A stretch of 64,000 nucleotides of DNA from CBDCME01 sp965218865 (lineage in GTDB: Bacteria; Pseudomonadota; Alphaproteobacteria; JAAXGF01): the NCBI GenBank assembly GCA_965218865.1, contig CBDCME010000067.1, forward strand, positions 1-64,000, read 5' to 3'. Within the stretch, counting starts at the first letter, position 1, and every line of letters begins with the position of its first letter. A model generated the notes under the pieces. The model did no database searches. It was given only the letters and a program-made list of their open reading frames with translations, and was not told the DNA's origin. Made by a program: the position numbers and the translations under genes. Shown one piece after another: positions 26,573 through 36,515 of this stretch.

Positions 26573-27349
26573 ATGAAGCCCTTTCGCTCACGCCAGATGT
26601 GGTTCGCCTCACTGCTGCTATTCGTGTTGTTGAGCCTGTCGGCCTCGCGTCATGCAGTTGCCGGAGAGACTTGGCGCGGTCTGGTGGTCGCGCCCGAGTT
26701 CCGTTGTTCTCCCTACATCTCCCGGGACTATTCCTATCCCCAGTCGGTGGAGGCCGGAATCGTCTCCGAGCTCGGCGGGATTTATAGCCCCTACACACTG
26801 GAGCGCTTCGCCAGCACTCGCGAGACCGACATCGAGCACATCGTCGCCCGGTCGGAGGCACACGACAGCGGGCTCTGCGCCGCCGATGCAGCCACGCGCC
26901 GACGTTTTGCGGCCGACCTGCTCAATCTCACCCTGGCGGCTCCTGGCCTCAATCGTCACGAAAAGCGAGATCACGATGCCGCCGGCTGGCTGCCGTCTGT
27001 GAACCGGTGCTGGTTCGCGGGCCGCATCGTCGAGGTGCGCCGCAAGTATGGTCTCACCATCGACCGGCTGGAGGCGAAGGCGCTGGAGAACGTGCTCCGG
27101 TTCTGTCTCACGACCGAGCTTCCCGGTATCCCCGGCGGCCCGGTGCCGCCTCCCGCGAACGGCGTCCCGGAAGTGCCTGTCGATGCACCAGTGGACGGCA
27201 TCGATGCCCTGCGCCTATGGGACGACAACCGCAACGGCCGGATCACGTGCGCCGAAGCGCGGCGCCACGGCATCGCCCCCGTGCCGCGTGGTCATCCCGC
27301 CTATCCTTTCATGCGGGACGGCGACGGAGACGGCGTGGTCTGCGAGTAG
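26573..27349 (+). CDS. Exported HNH-type nuclease with C-terminal Excalibur domain
   Basis: 258 aa. N-terminal signal peptide (WFASLLLFVLLSLSASRHAVA). Central DUF1524/HNH-like core with DIEHIVARSEAHDSGLC and NLTLAAPGLNRHEK. C-terminal Excalibur calcium-binding motif DDNRNGRITCAEA ... DGDGDGVVCE, paired cysteines. Such proteins are secreted nucleases. The product is likely periplasmic or extracellular. Complete. Confidence 0.85.
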   Translation: MKPFRSRQMWFASLLLFVLLSLSASRHAVAGETWRGLVVAPEFRCSPYISRDYSYPQSVEAGIVSELGGIYSPYTLERFASTRETDIEHIVARSEAHDSGLCAADAATRRRFAADLLNLTLAAPGLNRHEKRDHDAAGWLPSVNRCWFAGRIVEVRRKYGLTIDRLEAKALENVLRFCLTTELPGIPGGPVPPPANGVPEVPVDAPVDGIDALRLWDDNRNGRITCAEARRHGIAPVPRGHPAYPFMRDGDGDGVVCE

Positions 27350-27352
27350 GCG

Positions 27353-27477
27353 CAGGTCGACCGCGATGGGCATGACGCCGCGCCGCGTGAGTACCGGCAT
27401 TGGGTGTGCGCCGGTGGGCGCAAGCTCAAGGGGCTGATCCGGCGGCGGGGGCGGAGGCGTCGTTCTATGCCGGGTAG
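27353..27477 (+). pseudogene. GH24 phage-type lysozyme 3' fragment, copy A (frameshifted)
   Basis: Reads VDRDGHDAAPREYRHWV, AGGRKLKGLIRRR and, after a one-base shift, AEASFYAG before TAG 27475-27477. This is the conserved C-terminal tail of phage lysozymes (RW..AGGR.L.GL..RR..EA.LY). It starts immediately after the nuclease stop and has no catalytic N-terminal part. Confidence 0.65.
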
Positions 27478-27959
27478 GACGGGGAGCGCGCCGCGCGCCG
27501 CGCCTGCAGATGCTCGGTCGATCGGCCGCCACACGACACGCCCCAGCCTCGACGAAGACGGCCGCCTATCGGCCGCCCTCGTGGTCGACCCTATGACGGC
27601 CGACCAGGTGGGCTCCGAGCGGGTTCGCCGCCATCCCCACCGCCGCGCTCGATCCGCCCCGCCGTGCGGCGTCTCCCGCGGTCCCCGCGCTTATCGGGTC
27701 CGGGTCCCCATCCGAATCGACCGCTACCGCCAGTGCGGTGAACGGACCGTGTCACGGCGTCCGCGGCCGAAATCATCCTATTCGGCCGTCTTCGATCCCA
27801 TCGATGCCGTCTCCGCAATCTTGCCGTGGCGGCAGCGCGCCAGCACGGTCATGCAAGGCCGCGAGCGCCAGTCTGACGCAAGGGATCGAATACTTCGACC
27901 GCTTAAATGACGCCTTCTTGCCGCCTGTAGACGGATTCGACCAGTAGTTTCAAGAGGTT
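27478..27959. other. Decayed spacer between two lysozyme ends
   Basis: About 480 bp of GC-rich DNA with open but unconvincing frames. Since the same lysozyme tail occurs on both sides, it may derive from a duplicated or rearranged prophage segment. No gene supported. Confidence 0.35.
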
Positions 27960-28145
27960 GTGAGGAAGCGACATCAGCGTCCCGAGCCGTTCGACCTTCG
28001 GGTGCCGACGCTCCGGCGCAAGGTCAACCGCGAGGAGCACGACGCGGTGCCGCGGGAGTTCCGGCGCTGGGTGTGGGCCGGCGGACGGAATCTGAAAGGG
28101 CTGATCAGGCGGCGAGCGGCGGAGGCGGGACTCTATGGCGGTTAG
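27960..28145 (+). pseudogene. GH24 phage-type lysozyme 3' fragment, copy B
   Basis: Ends VNREEHDAVPREFRRWVW, AGGRNLKGLIRRRAAEAGLY at TAG 28143-28145, again the lysozyme tail without the catalytic E-D-T domain. A GTG at 27960 could start a 61-aa peptide, but it would be only the C-terminal lobe. Confidence 0.65.
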
Positions 28146-28360
28146 ATCGACGCTTCTGACATCCGGCCTATTTTTCCTTAAATTTTAGGTACGGAGAAAA
28201 TTTATCAGAGTGAAGCGGCAGTTGGTCCGTCAACCATTTTAGGGTGTCGGATGATTTCTTAGAGTCTTTCTCAATGTTCCCCGTCAGCGCTTATGGGACA
28301 AATTGAGGTAATTGGATAACGGAGGATTTCTGGCTCATCGTGTGACCGAAGGGAACGAAG

Positions 28361-28735
28361 ATGAGGCAGAAATCCATGAGCAAGAACGACCCGGCGGAAA
28401 GAGCTGTTCGGGATATTCGCCGCAAGACGCGCAAGCAGTATTCGGCTGAGGAGAAGATCCGGATCGTGGTGTCGGGCCTGCGCGGCGAGGACAGCATCGC
28501 CGAGCTGTGTCGCCGGTAGGGGATCGCAGAGAGTCTTTACTACAGCTGGTCGAAGGAGTTCCTCGAGGCCGGCAAGAAGCGGCTTTCGGGAGATACCGCC
28601 CGCCAGGCGTCCTCGGGCGAGGTCAAGGACTTGCACCGCGAGATGCATGACCTCAAGGAGGCGCTTGCCGAACAGGTGCTGGAGAACCGGCTGCTTAAAA
28701 AAAGCATGATCGGGGATGGGGGAGACGGCGCATGA
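28361..28735 (+). pseudogene. IS3-family OrfA with in-frame amber stop
   Basis: ATG 28361, HTH protein (RRKTRKQYSAEEKIRIVV, GEDSIAELCRR). At TAG 28517-28519 the frame stops between CRR and GIAESLYYSWSKEF, where related OrfA proteins have Glu; GAG to TAG is one change. The rest of the protein, including the leucine-zipper-like EALAEQVLENRLLKKS, is intact to TGA 28733-28735, which overlaps the ATG of orfB. Confidence 0.85.
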
Positions 28736-29712
28736 GGTACCCCGCGTCAGAGAAGCTGGAGATCATCCGCCTGGTCGAACGCTCCCCCCTGCCGGTCCGG
28801 CGCACCATGGACAAGCTGGGCATTCCGGCGACCACATTCTACAGGTGGTACGATCGCTACCGGGCCTTCGGCGAAGCCGACCTTGAAGACCGTACCAGTG
28901 GTCCCGGCCGGATCTGGAACCGCATCCCCGACGATGTCCGCCGCCAGATCGTGGACCTGGCCCTCGATGAGCCGGAGTTGTCGCCGCGGGAACTGGCGGT
29001 GACGTTTACCGATACCAAGGGCTACTTCGTCTCGGAAGCGTCCGTCTACCGCCTGCTCAAGGCCCACGACCTGATCACCAGCCCGGCCTTCGTCGTCATC
29101 AAGGCAGCCGATGAGTTCCGCGACAAGACCGCAGCCCCGAACCAACTGTGGCAGACCGACTTCACCTACCTCAAGGTCATCGGCTGGGGCTGGTTCTATC
29201 TGTCAACGATCCTCGACGACTTCTCGCGCTACATAATTGCCTGGAAGCTGTGCACCACCATGCGGGCTGAAGATGTCACCGACACGCTCAAGCTGGCCCT
29301 CGAAGCGTCAGGTTGCAGCAGCGCGGAGGTCGTTCACAAACCCCGGCTCCTCAGCGACAACGGCTCGTCTTACATCGCCGGCGATCTTGCAGCCTGGCTT
29401 GAGGATCAGGGTATGGATCACGTCCGCGGCGCACCGAACCATCCCCAAACCCAAGGCAAGATCGAGCGTTGGCATCAGACCCTGAAGAACCGTGTCCTGC
29501 TGGAGAACTACTATCTGCCGGGTGATCTCGAGGCCAGCGTCGGCACCTTCGTCGAGCACTACAACCACCGCCGCTACCACGAAAGCCTCGCCAACCTCAC
29601 TCCCGCCGACGTCTACTTCGGACGGGACCACGCCATCATCGAGAGAAGGAGAAAGATCAAAAACCTGACCATCAAAAAACGCCGCTTGGCCCATCACAAC
29701 CAAGCGGCTTAA
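28732..29712 (+). CDS. IS3-family transposase OrfB (rve integrase core)
   Basis: 326 aa, intact. HTH_21-like N terminus followed by an rve DDE domain: WQTDFTYLKVIGWGWFYLS (first Asp), LLSDNGSSYIAGDL (second Asp) and PNHPQTQGKIERWHQTLKN (catalytic Glu). Start overlaps the orfA stop (ATGA). Confidence 0.94.
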   Translation: MRYPASEKLEIIRLVERSPLPVRRTMDKLGIPATTFYRWYDRYRAFGEADLEDRTSGPGRIWNRIPDDVRRQIVDLALDEPELSPRELAVTFTDTKGYFVSEASVYRLLKAHDLITSPAFVVIKAADEFRDKTAAPNQLWQTDFTYLKVIGWGWFYLSTILDDFSRYIIAWKLCTTMRAEDVTDTLKLALEASGCSSAEVVHKPRLLSDNGSSYIAGDLAAWLEDQGMDHVRGAPNHPQTQGKIERWHQTLKNRVLLENYYLPGDLEASVGTFVEHYNHRRYHESLANLTPADVYFGRDHAIIERRRKIKNLTIKKRRLAHHNQAA

Positions 29713-29861
29713 CATCAACCAGGATGAGCCAGAGCCTCCGTTAAGAAACAGGCCCAGATGTCCCAAATATTTTGATGACGGACAGATGGGGTTGTTGAAG
29801 AAGCCCGGCGGCCGTGATTCTCTGTGCCCATATCTTGTGTTCGATTCTGGGACGCTACGAA

Positions 29862-30227
29862 ATGTTAGGACGCAAGGCTCGCGACCAGTTGGAACTGTTC
29901 ATTACCGGGTCGCTCGATCAACTGGTGCCCGAGGATCATGTCCTGGCCCGCGTGGATCGTGTTCTCGACCTTGGATGGCTGCGCGAGGAAGTGGCGGACT
30001 GCTACTGCGCGGACAACGGCCGGCCGGGCATCGATCCGGAGGTGGTGGTGCGTCTGATGCTCGCCGGCCTTCTTCTCGGCATCGTGCACGACCGCAGGCT
30101 GCTGCGGGAAGCTCAGGTCAACATCGCGATCCGGTGGTTCATCGGCTACGGGTTGCACGAGCATCTGCCCGACCATTCGAGCCTGACGCGGATCCGCCAG
30201 CGCTGGGGCCTACCGCTCTTCCCGTGA
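29862..30227 (+). pseudogene. IS1182-type transposase, N-terminal fragment
   Basis: From ATG 29862 the first ~115 residues are a typical IS1182/DUF772 N terminus (LVPEDHVLARVDRVLDL, GRPGIDPEVVVRLMLAGLLL, HLPDHSSLTRIRQRWG). The frame then leaves homology and stops at 30227. No DDE core is found downstream, so the element is truncated at its 3' side. Confidence 0.8.
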
Positions 30228-30701
30228 TCGGATTGTGACGGTGCTGGATGAGCTTATCACAACCGAGGGCTTAACTGATCGAAGCGGCAGACGATGTGGC
30301 CTGCGCGACATTTCGCTACCGCCATGGCGACGCTGGCTCTTCCGACCTGATGATCCTGGCCGCGGCCGGACGGTTAGCCGGACCCGACGGCATAGATTGC
30401 ATCCTCCTCAAACACCTCTTCGATCAGCCTGCTGATCAGCTGCGGCTTGATCGGTCGCACCGACAAGTTCGTATCGTGGTAGGTCGGGTGCTCCGCCGTC
30501 TTCAGGCCCGTAATCCGCGCCTTGACCGGCGCACTGTCACGCCGATGGCCCGCGGCCGCCCAGGCCGTAAGCGCATCGTCCAGAAATGCGCCCGAACAGG
30601 CATGAATGCCGAGCGCCGCCGGCCATGGACTGGGCGCGGCCGCTTTGGCACAATGCGCATACTGGATCATTCCACGTCAAATCATGCAGGGAGCCCAGCC
30701 G
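30228..30701. other. Spacer upstream of the zeta-subunit pseudogene
   Basis: About 470 bp. A minus-strand open frame at 30374-30670 (98 aa) exists but shows no recognisable domain, and I do not annotate it as a gene. The last ~40 bases include GGGAGCC before ATG 30702, a usable RBS. Confidence 0.35.
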
Positions 30702-31023
30702 ATGACCGCTTTCGATGACCGCAAGACAGCCGCCGAAGCAAAGTTCAAGCATGACCAGGAGCTTCAGTTTAAAGTCATCGCGCGGCGCAACAAGCTACTC
30801 GGCCTGTGGGCGGCGGAGCAAATGGGCATGTCGGGCCAGGATGCCGAGGCCTACGCCAAGCAGGTCGTGATCGCCGATTTCGAAGAGCCGGGCGATGCCG
30901 ATGTGTTGCGGGAAGGTGCTTGGCGATCTGATCGACAAGGGGATCACGGCGGACGAGCACAAGGTGCGTCACGAGATGACTCGCCTGCTTGAAGAGGCGA
31001 AGACGCAGATGGCGACCGAATAG
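30702..31023 (+). pseudogene. F1F0-ATPase inhibitor zeta subunit (DUF1476), frameshifted
   Basis: ATG 30702. The first ~70 residues match the zeta/DUF1476 family well (FDDRKTAAEAKFKHDQEL, ARRNKLLGLWAAEQMG, ADFEEPGDADVLR). At about 30911-30915 one extra G shifts the frame; reading +1 restores VLGDLIDKGITADEHKVRHE, MTRLLEEAKTQ to TAG 31021-31023. About 107 aa when repaired, the normal family length. Known: zeta inhibits the F1 ATPase in alphaproteobacteria. This is the best taxonomic marker of the window. Whether a second intact copy exists elsewhere cannot be seen. Confidence 0.9.
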
Positions 31024-31660
31024 CACGCGATCATTTAGCCAAATTAACAGGCTGCTATGAATTGGATTCAGGACGCTTTATGCCGCGGTGGTGCTCGATA
31101 TCCTGCGGGGGCCGGGCCTGGTGTTCGCGCCGGATCGATTCCGGGTCAGCTTCAGCCGAGTCGCGTCCGCCAATGCACCACCGGCCTATCGCCAATTCGT
31201 GGATCGAAGCATCCTTTCCCGGTCGGGTCCACATGCAGCCACGAGAGCAACGGAATTCAGGGACTGCGAATCCCGTCGCCCGCCGATAGCAACTCAATGA
31301 CACCTCAAATGAATTTTGGAATTTGCAATTACCAAAAACATATGGTCGCGAACGCTTGAACCGCCCCCAACGAGGTCCTGTGCGTGACCTGCCCCCATTT
31401 AGTGGTCCACCGCTTATGAGACACAGCAAGGGTCTGAAGCTTCCGAAGCCGCCACCTCGCGTAATCGCGAGTTTGATGCGGTTTTGGTCTCTATGCAAAA
31501 GCAACTGTGAATTTTCGCCGCCGCAGCAACACCCGATTGGCGAAGGTTCGAAACCCAATCGCTGTGCAATCGCGAATAGCGAGAGAAGGTTTCGATCCCA
31601 GTTTCGTTCCCACCGCCAAATCAATGACTTAGAGTGATTTTCACACACATTGATGGACAA
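31024..31660. other. Spacer with possible IS-end debris
   Basis: About 640 bp. GACCTGCCCCCATTTAGTGG near 31386 resembles IS3-type terminal sequence, but no partner end was found. Open frames on either strand lack any family pattern. Confidence 0.35.
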
Positions 31661-31666
31661 CAAAAA

Positions 31667-31683
31667 GGGGCCGAAATGGCCCC
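31667..31683 (-). terminator. Rho-independent terminator of the integrase remnant
   Basis: GGGGCC-GAAAT-GGCCCC hairpin; read on the minus strand it is followed by CTTTTTG, so it would terminate minus-strand transcription coming from the integrase gene at 31710. Confidence 0.65.
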
Positions 31684-31709
31684 CTTGCTAACGATTTGCT
31701 AACAAGAAT

Positions 31710-32050
31710 CTAATCTGGGGTACTCAAGATGTTCCCGAACACGAGGTCTATTTGCCGCGCGGCCTCCTCCTGCATGCCCGGTAAAACATGGCTATAAATA
31801 TCGAGGGTAGTTCCCACTTTCGCGTGGCCGAGCCGTTCGCTCACGACTTTTGGGTGAACGCCTTGCTTCAACAGCAAAGTTGCGTGCGAGTGCCGCAGAC
31901 TGTGAAATGAAATGTGTGGGAGACCAGCACGACGAACCGATGCGGCAAACTCACTGGTAAAGGGATCCGGAGGCCATGGATTTCCGTCCGGGCGGGGAAA
32001 GACAAGGTCGTTGTTGGTATACACATTCCCCAGGCCGGCCGCGAGATTGG
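31710..32050 (-). pseudogene. Tyrosine recombinase (phage integrase) C-terminal fragment
   Basis: Remaining ~110 codons contain the catalytic tail of a tyrosine integrase: HSLRHSHATLLLKQG (HxxR), RLGHAKVGTTLDIYSHV (GH...Y nucleophile) and a C-terminal helix. The N-terminal arm-binding domain and first catalytic Arg are missing; the frame meets unrelated NACHT-like sequence at about 32050 on the opposite strand. An island integrase that has been cut. Confidence 0.85.
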
Positions 32051-32059
32051 AAAGGGGAT

Positions 32060-32545
32060 AGGAGGTGCCAACTTGGCACCAGCTATCAAAGAAGGCAACC
32101 TAAAACCGCCTTTGGACCCGAAAGAGGATCTTGGAGATTGGCTCATTAAGCGAATCGAAGAGGAAGTGAAGCGCTTTAAAGGGTACGACATGGCTGGTTG
32201 TTTAGACAGCTTCATGGACGATCGCGGCCTACTGGTGATGTTCGACGGGGCAGACGAGATTGCCGCCGAGCACTACGACGCCATGCAGTCAGCGCTCAAC
32301 AATGTCAGCGAACGATTGGCGGCTAAATCTGGCAACAATATTGTAATCCTCACAATGCGGTCGCAGTTTCATGTGCAGGTCCGGCACAACTTCGCTCAAC
32401 AATACCCAACTGTCCTTCACGTCAAAGCTTTCAGACCAAGCGACATTTTTTCGCTGTTGAACAAATGGCCATTCCACGCGAACACCGCGGAGCACGCAGC
32501 GCGGATATATGCTGATCTCTCCGATCGGCCGAGCCTAGGGGTGTG
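32060..32545 (+). pseudogene. NACHT NTPase fragment (NLR-like, probable anti-phage gene)
   Basis: About 160 residues in one open frame: DLGDWLIKRIEEEVKRF, Walker B-like GLLVMFDGADEI, NNIVILTMRSQFHVQV (sensor region), then FRPSDIFSLLNKWPF and ARIYADLSDRPSL. This order is typical of the middle of a bacterial NACHT domain. The P-loop half is missing at the left (junction with the integrase end) and the helical sensor part at the right is lost before IS630 copy 1. Known: bacterial NACHT proteins act in phage defence. Confidence 0.72.
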
Positions 32546-32596
32546 CCCAACTAGGACTTTAGCCGCGCCGGACACCGCGCCCGATTCGACGGCTTA

Positions 32597-33764
32597 TACC
32601 AACCGCCCCAGAGTTTGACTCGCGCAAAGGTTTACACGCCAGGTTTTGTGTGATTCAAGGTTGTTGGCAACAAGGGAGTGTGTTCAATGCCAACGATTCC
32701 TTTGCGAAACGACTTTGATGCTGAAAGAGTCCGTGTTCTTGCGGCACGGAGCGATGATGGGAACCAGGCGCGACGGCTTTTGTCGATGGCGGCCATCTAC
32801 GATGGGATGGATCGAGCGTGCGCGGCGGGTATTGGCGGCATGGATCGGCAGACGTTGCGGGACTGGGTTCACCGGTTCAACGCGGGAGGTCCGGCCGGTC
32901 TGATCGACCGCAAGCCGAACGGGGCGTTGCGTCGGTTGACGCCGTCGCAAATGGCGGCGCTTTCGCGGGCTATCGAGGCCGGTCCCGATCCCGAACGGGA
33001 TGGGGTCGTGCGCTGGCGCTGCATCGATCTCAAGCAACTGATCCGAACGCGCTTCGGCGTGGACTATCACGAGCGGAGCGTCGGCAAGCTGCTGGCCGCG
33101 CTCGGGTTCTCGCATATTTCCGCGCGCCCGCGCCACGTCGGCCAGGATGCGCGGGCACAGGAGGAATTTAAAAAAAAGTTTTCCCGAACACTTGGCGAAA
33201 ATTGTAGCGGCACAGCCACCGGACACGCCCATAGAGGTTTGGTTTCAAGATGAAATGCGCGTCGGCCAGAAGAACAGCCTGGTGCGCCAGTGGGCCCCAA
33301 AGGGATCGCGCCCGCGCCAGGTCAAGGACCTACGGACCTCTTCGGCGTATCTCTTCGGCGCCATCTGCCCCGAGCGCGGTGAGGGCGCGGCGCTGGTCAT
33401 GCCGCGCGCCAATACTGAAGCCATGGACCTGCATCTCGAGGAAATCAGCCGGGCCGTTGCCCCAAACGCCCATGCCGTCGTGCTGCTCGACCAAGCCGCA
33501 TGGCACACCACTGCCAAACTCGGCATCCCGGAGAACATCTCCCTCGTGCCTTTGCCACCCAAGTCCCCGGAGCTCAATCCCGCCGAAAATGTCTGGCAAT
33601 ACCTCCGCCAGAACTGGCTCTCCAATCGTGTCTTCGACTCCTATGAAGCCATCGTCGAGGCCTCTTGCCAAGCCTGGAACAACCTGACCGACCAACCTTG
33701 GAAGATCATGTCCATCGGCCTCAGAGCGTGGGCTCGCACAAGGCAATGTTAAGGGCGGTTGGTA
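32597..33764. mobile_element. IS630-family insertion sequence, copy 1 (A8 version)
   Basis: 1168 bp between inverted ends TACCAACCGCCC and GGGCGGTTGGTA, TA at each edge as expected for IS630/mariner. Identical or nearly so to 36516-37682 and 58320-59487. The immediate flanks CTTA/TTAG resemble those of the other copies. Confidence 0.92.
32687..33752 (+). pseudogene. IS630-family transposase, frame broken at an A8 tract
   Basis: HTH part (RRLLSMAAIYDGMDRACAAG, RQTLRDWVHRFNAGG) and DDE part (EVWFQDEMRVGQKNSL, AVVLLDQAAWHTTAK, PPKSPELNPAENVWQYL) are separated by a run of eight A at about 33170-33177. In copy 2 the run is seven A and the protein is one frame (EEFKKSFPEHL). Either an inactivating insertion or a slippage-dependent version. 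Confidence 0.88.
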
Positions 33765-34089
33765 TTAGGATGGGCTCCAAATCGTGGAGGTGGGCCGAAA
33801 TACCGGCGGAAGCCAAAATGACGCGTCCCTCCGGCAAGGCAATCGCAAGTTCATCGAAAACCTGTTCCGTCCGGGTCGTGCTGATGAGATCACCAATCGG
33901 CAATTCCGCAGCCAAGGGCGGCAGCAAAAGACCCGGCACGGTTTGAAATACACCAGAGAATATATCTTTCTTCTTATATTTGTATTTGTCCCTCGTTTCA
34001 AACAAATCGATCAACCGAGAAATCTCGGGAGGAATATACTCTGTGATTTTCGATACGACTTCGGGATTATTATCCTCTGAATTTTGGCA

Positions 34090-35543
34090 ATGTCCCGGCT
34101 GATGTTGAAAAAGTGAGGTAGGCGTCATTCGCCTGGAACCGTTAGGCTCTGGGTGTTGAATCCATCAAGGAGAACGACGCCATGACCAAGACTACACGGA
34201 ACAGCCGCCTTTCGAAACTGTTGGAGATCCCGCTTCCTCTGTTGCCGCCGGCCTTGCCGGAGGCTTTTGATGATCTGCGCATGAGCGTGGATCGCTTTTG
34301 CCTGTTGGCCGGGGTGGAGACCCTGGGCGAGATGCTGGACGAGGATAGCGAGGTGCTCTGCGGAGCGCGCCACGCCCGCACGGCCGAGCGGCAGGGCCAT
34401 CGCTGGGGGACAACCCAGAGCGAGATTGCCTATCACGGGGGCAAGGTGAAGCTGACGCGCCCGCGGGTGCGCGATCTTGCGGGCAAGGAGATGAGCTTGC
34501 CGAGCTGGGAGTTGCTCTCGGACCCGGCGCTTTTGCAGTCCTGGGCGATGAACATCATGCTGCTTACGGTTTCGACCCGCAAGTACGCGGGCGCCGTGCG
34601 CCTGCCCGGCGAGGCCAGCGGCGACTTGCCGGCACGCGCGGGCGATGCGACCTCGAAGTCCGCGGTCTCGCGGCGCTTCGTGGCCATGACGCGCAAGAAG
34701 CTGAAGGCCTTCCTGGCCAGCGACCTTTCGGATCTCGATCTCCTGGTCATCCAGATCGACGGGCTGCACGTCGGCGATCACGTGTTGCTGGCAGCTATTG
34801 GCATCGACGGCGCGGGCGAGAAGCATGTTCTAGGCCTGGCCGAAGGTGCCACGGAGAATGCCGCCACGGTGCAGGCGCTGCTCGACAACCTGACCGCCCG
34901 CGGCCTCGACCCGGAAGTGCCCCGGCTCTTCATCGTCGACGGCGCCAAGGCGCTCTCCAAGGCGATCAAGCGGACCTTCGGGCCGGTGGCCGCCCTCCAG
35001 CGCTGCCAGGTCCACAAGGGCCGCAACATCATCGAGCGCCTCGACGAAAGCCTTCATGCCGGCGTCAAGAAGGCGCTCAGGCAAGCCTGGGACCAAGACG
35101 ATGCCGAGAAAGCCGAACGCCTCATGAAGAACCTGGCGCGCCGCCTGGAGACCGAGGCCCCCGGCGTTTCGGCTTCCATCCTGGAGGGCCTGGATGAGAT
35201 CCTCACCGTGATCCGCTTGGGCCTGCCGCCCAAGCTCAGGCGCTCCTTGGCCTGCACCAACGCCATCGAGAATGCCTTGGGAACGGTCAGGATGGTGCAG
35301 CACAATGTCAAGCGCTGGCGCAACGCCGAGATGGCCTTGCGCTGGACCGCCGCCGGCCTCCTGGAAGCCCAAAAGACCTCCGTCGCCTCAAGGCCTACCG
35401 GCAACTCCCCATCCTCAGAGCTGCCCTCGAGGATCACGTGAAAAAGGCAAAAGCGAAAAGCGCCATTGAAACCATCAAAGAGGCCGCCTGGCCTCGAAGC
35501 CCAACCATGCCTGCCTCGCCTTTTTCAACAGAGCATGGGACAT
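34090..35543. mobile_element. IS256-family insertion sequence
   Basis: About 1454 bp. Both ends share ATGTCCC, then TGTTGAAAAAG about 6 bp further in, in inverted orientation. No exact target duplication, although CAAAA...TTCAG is similar on both sides. Confidence 0.8.
34182..35490 (+). pseudogene. IS256-family (mutator) transposase, 3' frameshift
   Basis: ATG 34182 after AAGGAGAACGACGCC. Mutator-type DDE core: LLVIQIDGLHVGDHVLLAA, LFIVDGAKALSKAI, ALQRCQVHKGRNI, LACTNAIENALGTVR. Near 35370 one base is missing: as written it ends at 35441 in a serine/proline tail, while the neighbouring frame gives LRRLKAYRQLPILRAALEDH, the usual C terminus. The catalytic residues are all before the lesion, so residual activity cannot be excluded. 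Confidence 0.85.
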
Positions 35544-36515
35544 CGCCCTGAATCTTTTGCGATCGCACACAAGTCTACTTTGTCTCGGATGTTCCGTTCG
35601 CGGGTCTTCCTGTGGTATGAGACGAGTTTGCCGAACCACCGGTCGCTCGCGTCGCGGCAATCTATCGTTTGTAATTTTATTGCCCCCGGCGGCCCGACGA
35701 ATCGATAAACCACATCATCGGCGATTTTCTCCTTGGAATTCGTACCTGAATAGCAAATTCCAAGATCGCGAGGATCCGCCGGCTCGACCCACAAATTCTG
35801 ATAATGCGACCCGCTCTCAAGGCTCAGTATTCTGGCGCTAAACTCTTTGGATTGTTTCCATTTCTTTACAAGACCCGGCTATGATTTACTATAATCTGTA
35901 ATCTCGCTCGGTGTCAGTACTGTGTCGGTATCTCCCTGATCCATGTTGGTTTCTCTTGGGTTTGCGTCGGATCCCCACCCACACAACGCACCGAGAAATT
36001 CGTGCTGTCGGACAATATGATTCCAAAGGGTTGGTACCTCGGGTAGATTCCCGGGCTTCTTATTGTCAACGACGTAATCTTCGTACTCTTCCAGCCCCGT
36101 GATGCGAAAATACTGAAAGAGGGCACGGAAATGGACGAGTCTGTCGTTAAACTGGCGACCGACTTCGTCCAATATCCGGAAATTCCGATGGGCGATATAT
36201 TCACGCTTATTGCCCAAGAAAAAGAAATAAAACGCGGCAAATAGGCCGGCGATTAAGGCAATATTAATAAGGGAAACGCCGATCAGGCTTGTCGCCTGCC
36301 GCCTGGGCCGAAGGTTCGATTTGCCGTTCTCTGGCATCTCCCCTCCCTCAAGCTCCGGTTCCCTTTTCTGGAGAACTGTCGGGTTCATTTATTGGCACAA
36401 TTATAACCCGACTATGCGGAGTTGCAAAATTCCAGGTTGCAACCTATCCCAAATTACGCGAGGCGCCGGCGGATGTTGTTCAACCGATTGAAACGGCGTC
36501 GGTTTTTGTATCTAA

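Larger units (their letters stand above)
28294..29765. mobile_element. IS3-family insertion sequence
   Basis: Two-ORF element (orfA, orfB) with ends TGGGACA... and ...TGTCCCA; further inward both ends share AACGGAGG and CTGGCTCATC in inverted order. About 1472 bp. No clear target duplication. Confidence 0.85.
33765..36388 (-). pseudogene. Membrane-anchored protein gene with amber stop, split by IS256
   Basis: Reading down the minus strand from ATG 36388 (or 36337): ~35 cytoplasmic residues, one transmembrane helix (LIGVSLINIALIAGLFAAFYFFFLG), then an extracytoplasmic region. TAG at 35881-35879 interrupts the frame between DYSKS and PGLVKKWKQ, which continues in the same frame to ~35544, where IS256 enters. 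Left of IS256 the matching frame resumes (NNPEVVSKITEYIPPEISRL, IPLLL-type GLLLPPLAAELPIGDLI, VILASAGISAHLHDLEPILI) until IS630 copy 1. Function unknown; the TM plus large domain recalls a sensor or effector. The joining across IS256 is inferred from strand, frame and composition. Confidence 0.55.

Noticed and set aside
31055..31663. 202-aa minus-strand frame between the zeta pseudogene and the integrase remnant
   Set aside because: Unusual composition with no recognisable domain; lies in spacer with IS-like debris.
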